Assembly: GCA_023251155.1 (NCBI GenBank)
Contig: JAHEZH010000051.1
Span: forward strand, 1,322 to 35,078
Length of the DNA: 33,757 nt
Direction: 5' to 3'
DNA from: Flammeovirgaceae bacterium
Lineage (GTDB): Bacteria > Bacteroidota > Bacteroidia > Cytophagales > Cyclobacteriaceae
Shown here piece after piece: positions 32,983 to 33,757 of the stretch. Both the position numbers and the translations under genes were made by a program. The notes beneath the pieces are model-generated. The model made no database searches. It worked only from the letters and a program-made list of their open reading frames with translations, and had not been told where the DNA came from. Position 1 is the first letter of the stretch. Every line of letters begins with the position of its first letter.

Positions 32983-33012
32983 TTTAGTATTTTAGTAATA
33001 AGTCTAATTTTG
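32983..33012 (+). promoter_or_regulatory. Candidate promoter of the terminal histidine kinase gene
   Basis: TAATTTTG at 33005-33012 is an exact TAnnTTTG. The upstream element is TTTAG at 32983-32987, a near match to TTTG/TTG, with 17 bases between. Initiation near 33018 is just a few bases before the ATG at 33024. Confidence 0.45.
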
Positions 33013-33023
33013 TCAGGCTATAG

Positions 33024-33757
33024 ATGGTGAACATGCACGGAAAATTGAAATGGATTTTGGTTGGGAACATGGACAATGATTCCTTGTCGGACTACCGGCG
33101 TGCATTGCTTACCTCGGTGGGCATTCTTCTTTCCATGCTCACGTGCGGGTATTACCTCGTTGTCAACCTATACAAAAACTATAATCCTTCGCTTCATTTC
33201 TACTATCTGTATTTGGTAGTGGGCAGTGTTGCTTTTTTGATCAATCGAGCCGGCCGGCACCGACTGGCAAAAAGCATTTTCCTGGTATGTGTGAATTTTG
33301 TGGTGTTTGCCTTTGCCTCGCGTGAGCCGGAGATCCCGGCTGTTTATTTGTATTTTATAGTATGCAGCCTGATGCCGCTCATTATTTTTGATGGCAATAA
33401 TAAATACATGGCAGCCGTCTTTGTTGCCCTCTCTATTACAGGCTACGTAATCGCCCGCTTCACCACGTTCAGCCTGGTGCCTTCGCGCTACATTGAACCC
33501 GCCTACCTGGAAAGAGTGTATAATAACAATCTGGTCATTGTATATGCGCTTTCGCTGATCGCGGTTTACTTTTTGGTGATTATCAATCATTCGGTGGAAT
33601 CTTCTCTTCAGCATCGCGAAAAGCAGATACTGGAAAAGAACCAGACACTGGTAAAGACCAATGAAGAGCTGGACCGGTTTATTTATAGTACTTCTCATGA
33701 TTTGCGTGCGCCACTCAATTCCATTCAAGGCCTTATCAACCTGAGCGAATTCTCGCC
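33024..33757 (+). CDS. Membrane sensor histidine kinase, truncated by the window end
   Basis: The visible 244 codons have no stop. Residues about 26-185 form several helices (RALLTSVGILLSMLTCGYYL, LYLVVGSVAFLIN, SIFLVCVNFVVFAFA, YLYFIVCSLMPLIIF, MAAVFVALSITGYVIA, NLVIVYALSLIAVYFLVI): an integral membrane sensor with hardly any extracellular domain, similar to 7TM-like Bacteroidota kinases. A short linker coiled coil (about 200-218) leads to the HisKA H-box IYSTSHDLRAPLNSIQGL, where the window ends. The catalytic domain lies outside. Starts at 33033 (fourth residue) or 33069 (residue 16) are also possible, the former if the predicted leader is too short for translation from 33024. Confidence 0.88.
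   Translation, partial: MVNMHGKLKWILVGNMDNDSLSDYRRALLTSVGILLSMLTCGYYLVVNLYKNYNPSLHFYYLYLVVGSVAFLINRAGRHRLAKSIFLVCVNFVVFAFASREPEIPAVYLYFIVCSLMPLIIFDGNNKYMAAVFVALSITGYVIARFTTFSLVPSRYIEPAYLERVYNNNLVIVYALSLIAVYFLVIINHSVESSLQHREKQILEKNQTLVKTNEELDRFIYSTSHDLRAPLNSIQGLINLSEFS

Noticed and set aside
1-33757. CRISPR arrays, tRNA or rRNA genes, insertion sequences, prophage
   Set aside because: I found no regularly spaced repeats, no cloverleaf-like sequence, no rRNA wording, no transposase or integrase and no terminal inverted repeats.

Overview
The window looks like chromosomal DNA of a Bacteroidota member, most likely of the Cytophagales. The evidence is gene content: long two-FtsX MacB-type permeases without their own ATPase, a CarboxypepD_reg-like exported protein, a histidine kinase with the SHNLRAP H-box, and a GlxA-type DJ-1/AraC regulator. 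Several genes are also preceded by the Bacteroidota promoter motif TTG-N19/20-TAnnTTTG, while Shine-Dalgarno sequences are generally absent. All protein genes read as intact. I see no rRNA, tRNA, CRISPR, insertion sequence or phage gene, and base composition looks even, so this is ordinary core/shell chromosome rather than an island.

Layout. 1-379 has no convincing gene. 380-541 is a small very basic protein with its own promoter and terminator. 690-3732 (minus) holds a YfcE-type phosphodiesterase and a MacB-like permease separated by a strong terminator. 4009-10336 (plus) is a tripartite RND efflux unit: a small secreted acidic protein, a lipoprotein adaptor, an AcrB-type pump, a NodT-type outer-membrane factor, then a 31-residue single-helix peptide. 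10412-12853 (plus) runs from a dicarboxylate/amino-acid symporter through a DUF985 cupin to an exported CarboxypepD_reg-like protein, and is followed by an MsbA-like ABC exporter (13004-14761).

14804-20636 (minus) contains a three-gene ethanolamine operon (permease, eutB, eutC), a CHASE3 histidine kinase and a small unknown protein. 20824-24245 (plus) is the conserved cluster of circularly permuted ATP-grasp, alpha-E (DUF403) and transglutaminase. 24343-26753 carries a PHB-depolymerase-like esterase, a NagD-type HAD phosphatase and a VOC protein. 26840-28057 (minus) is a tight three-gene operon (GyrI-like protein, small alpha/beta hydrolase, 88-residue protein) divergent from a GlxA-type regulator (28173-29147), which is followed by a Bcr/CflA drug exporter. 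A second MacB-like permease (30454-32826, minus) and a truncated membrane histidine kinase (33024 to the window end) close the window.

Functional themes are export and stress (RND pump, MsbA-like exporter, Bcr/CflA, two MacB-like permeases), small-molecule catabolism (ethanolamine, dicarboxylates) and sensing (two histidine kinases, one GlxA regulator). The least understood parts are the small proteins around the RND operon, the ATP-grasp/alpha-E/transglutaminase trio and the three-gene operon facing the GlxA regulator.
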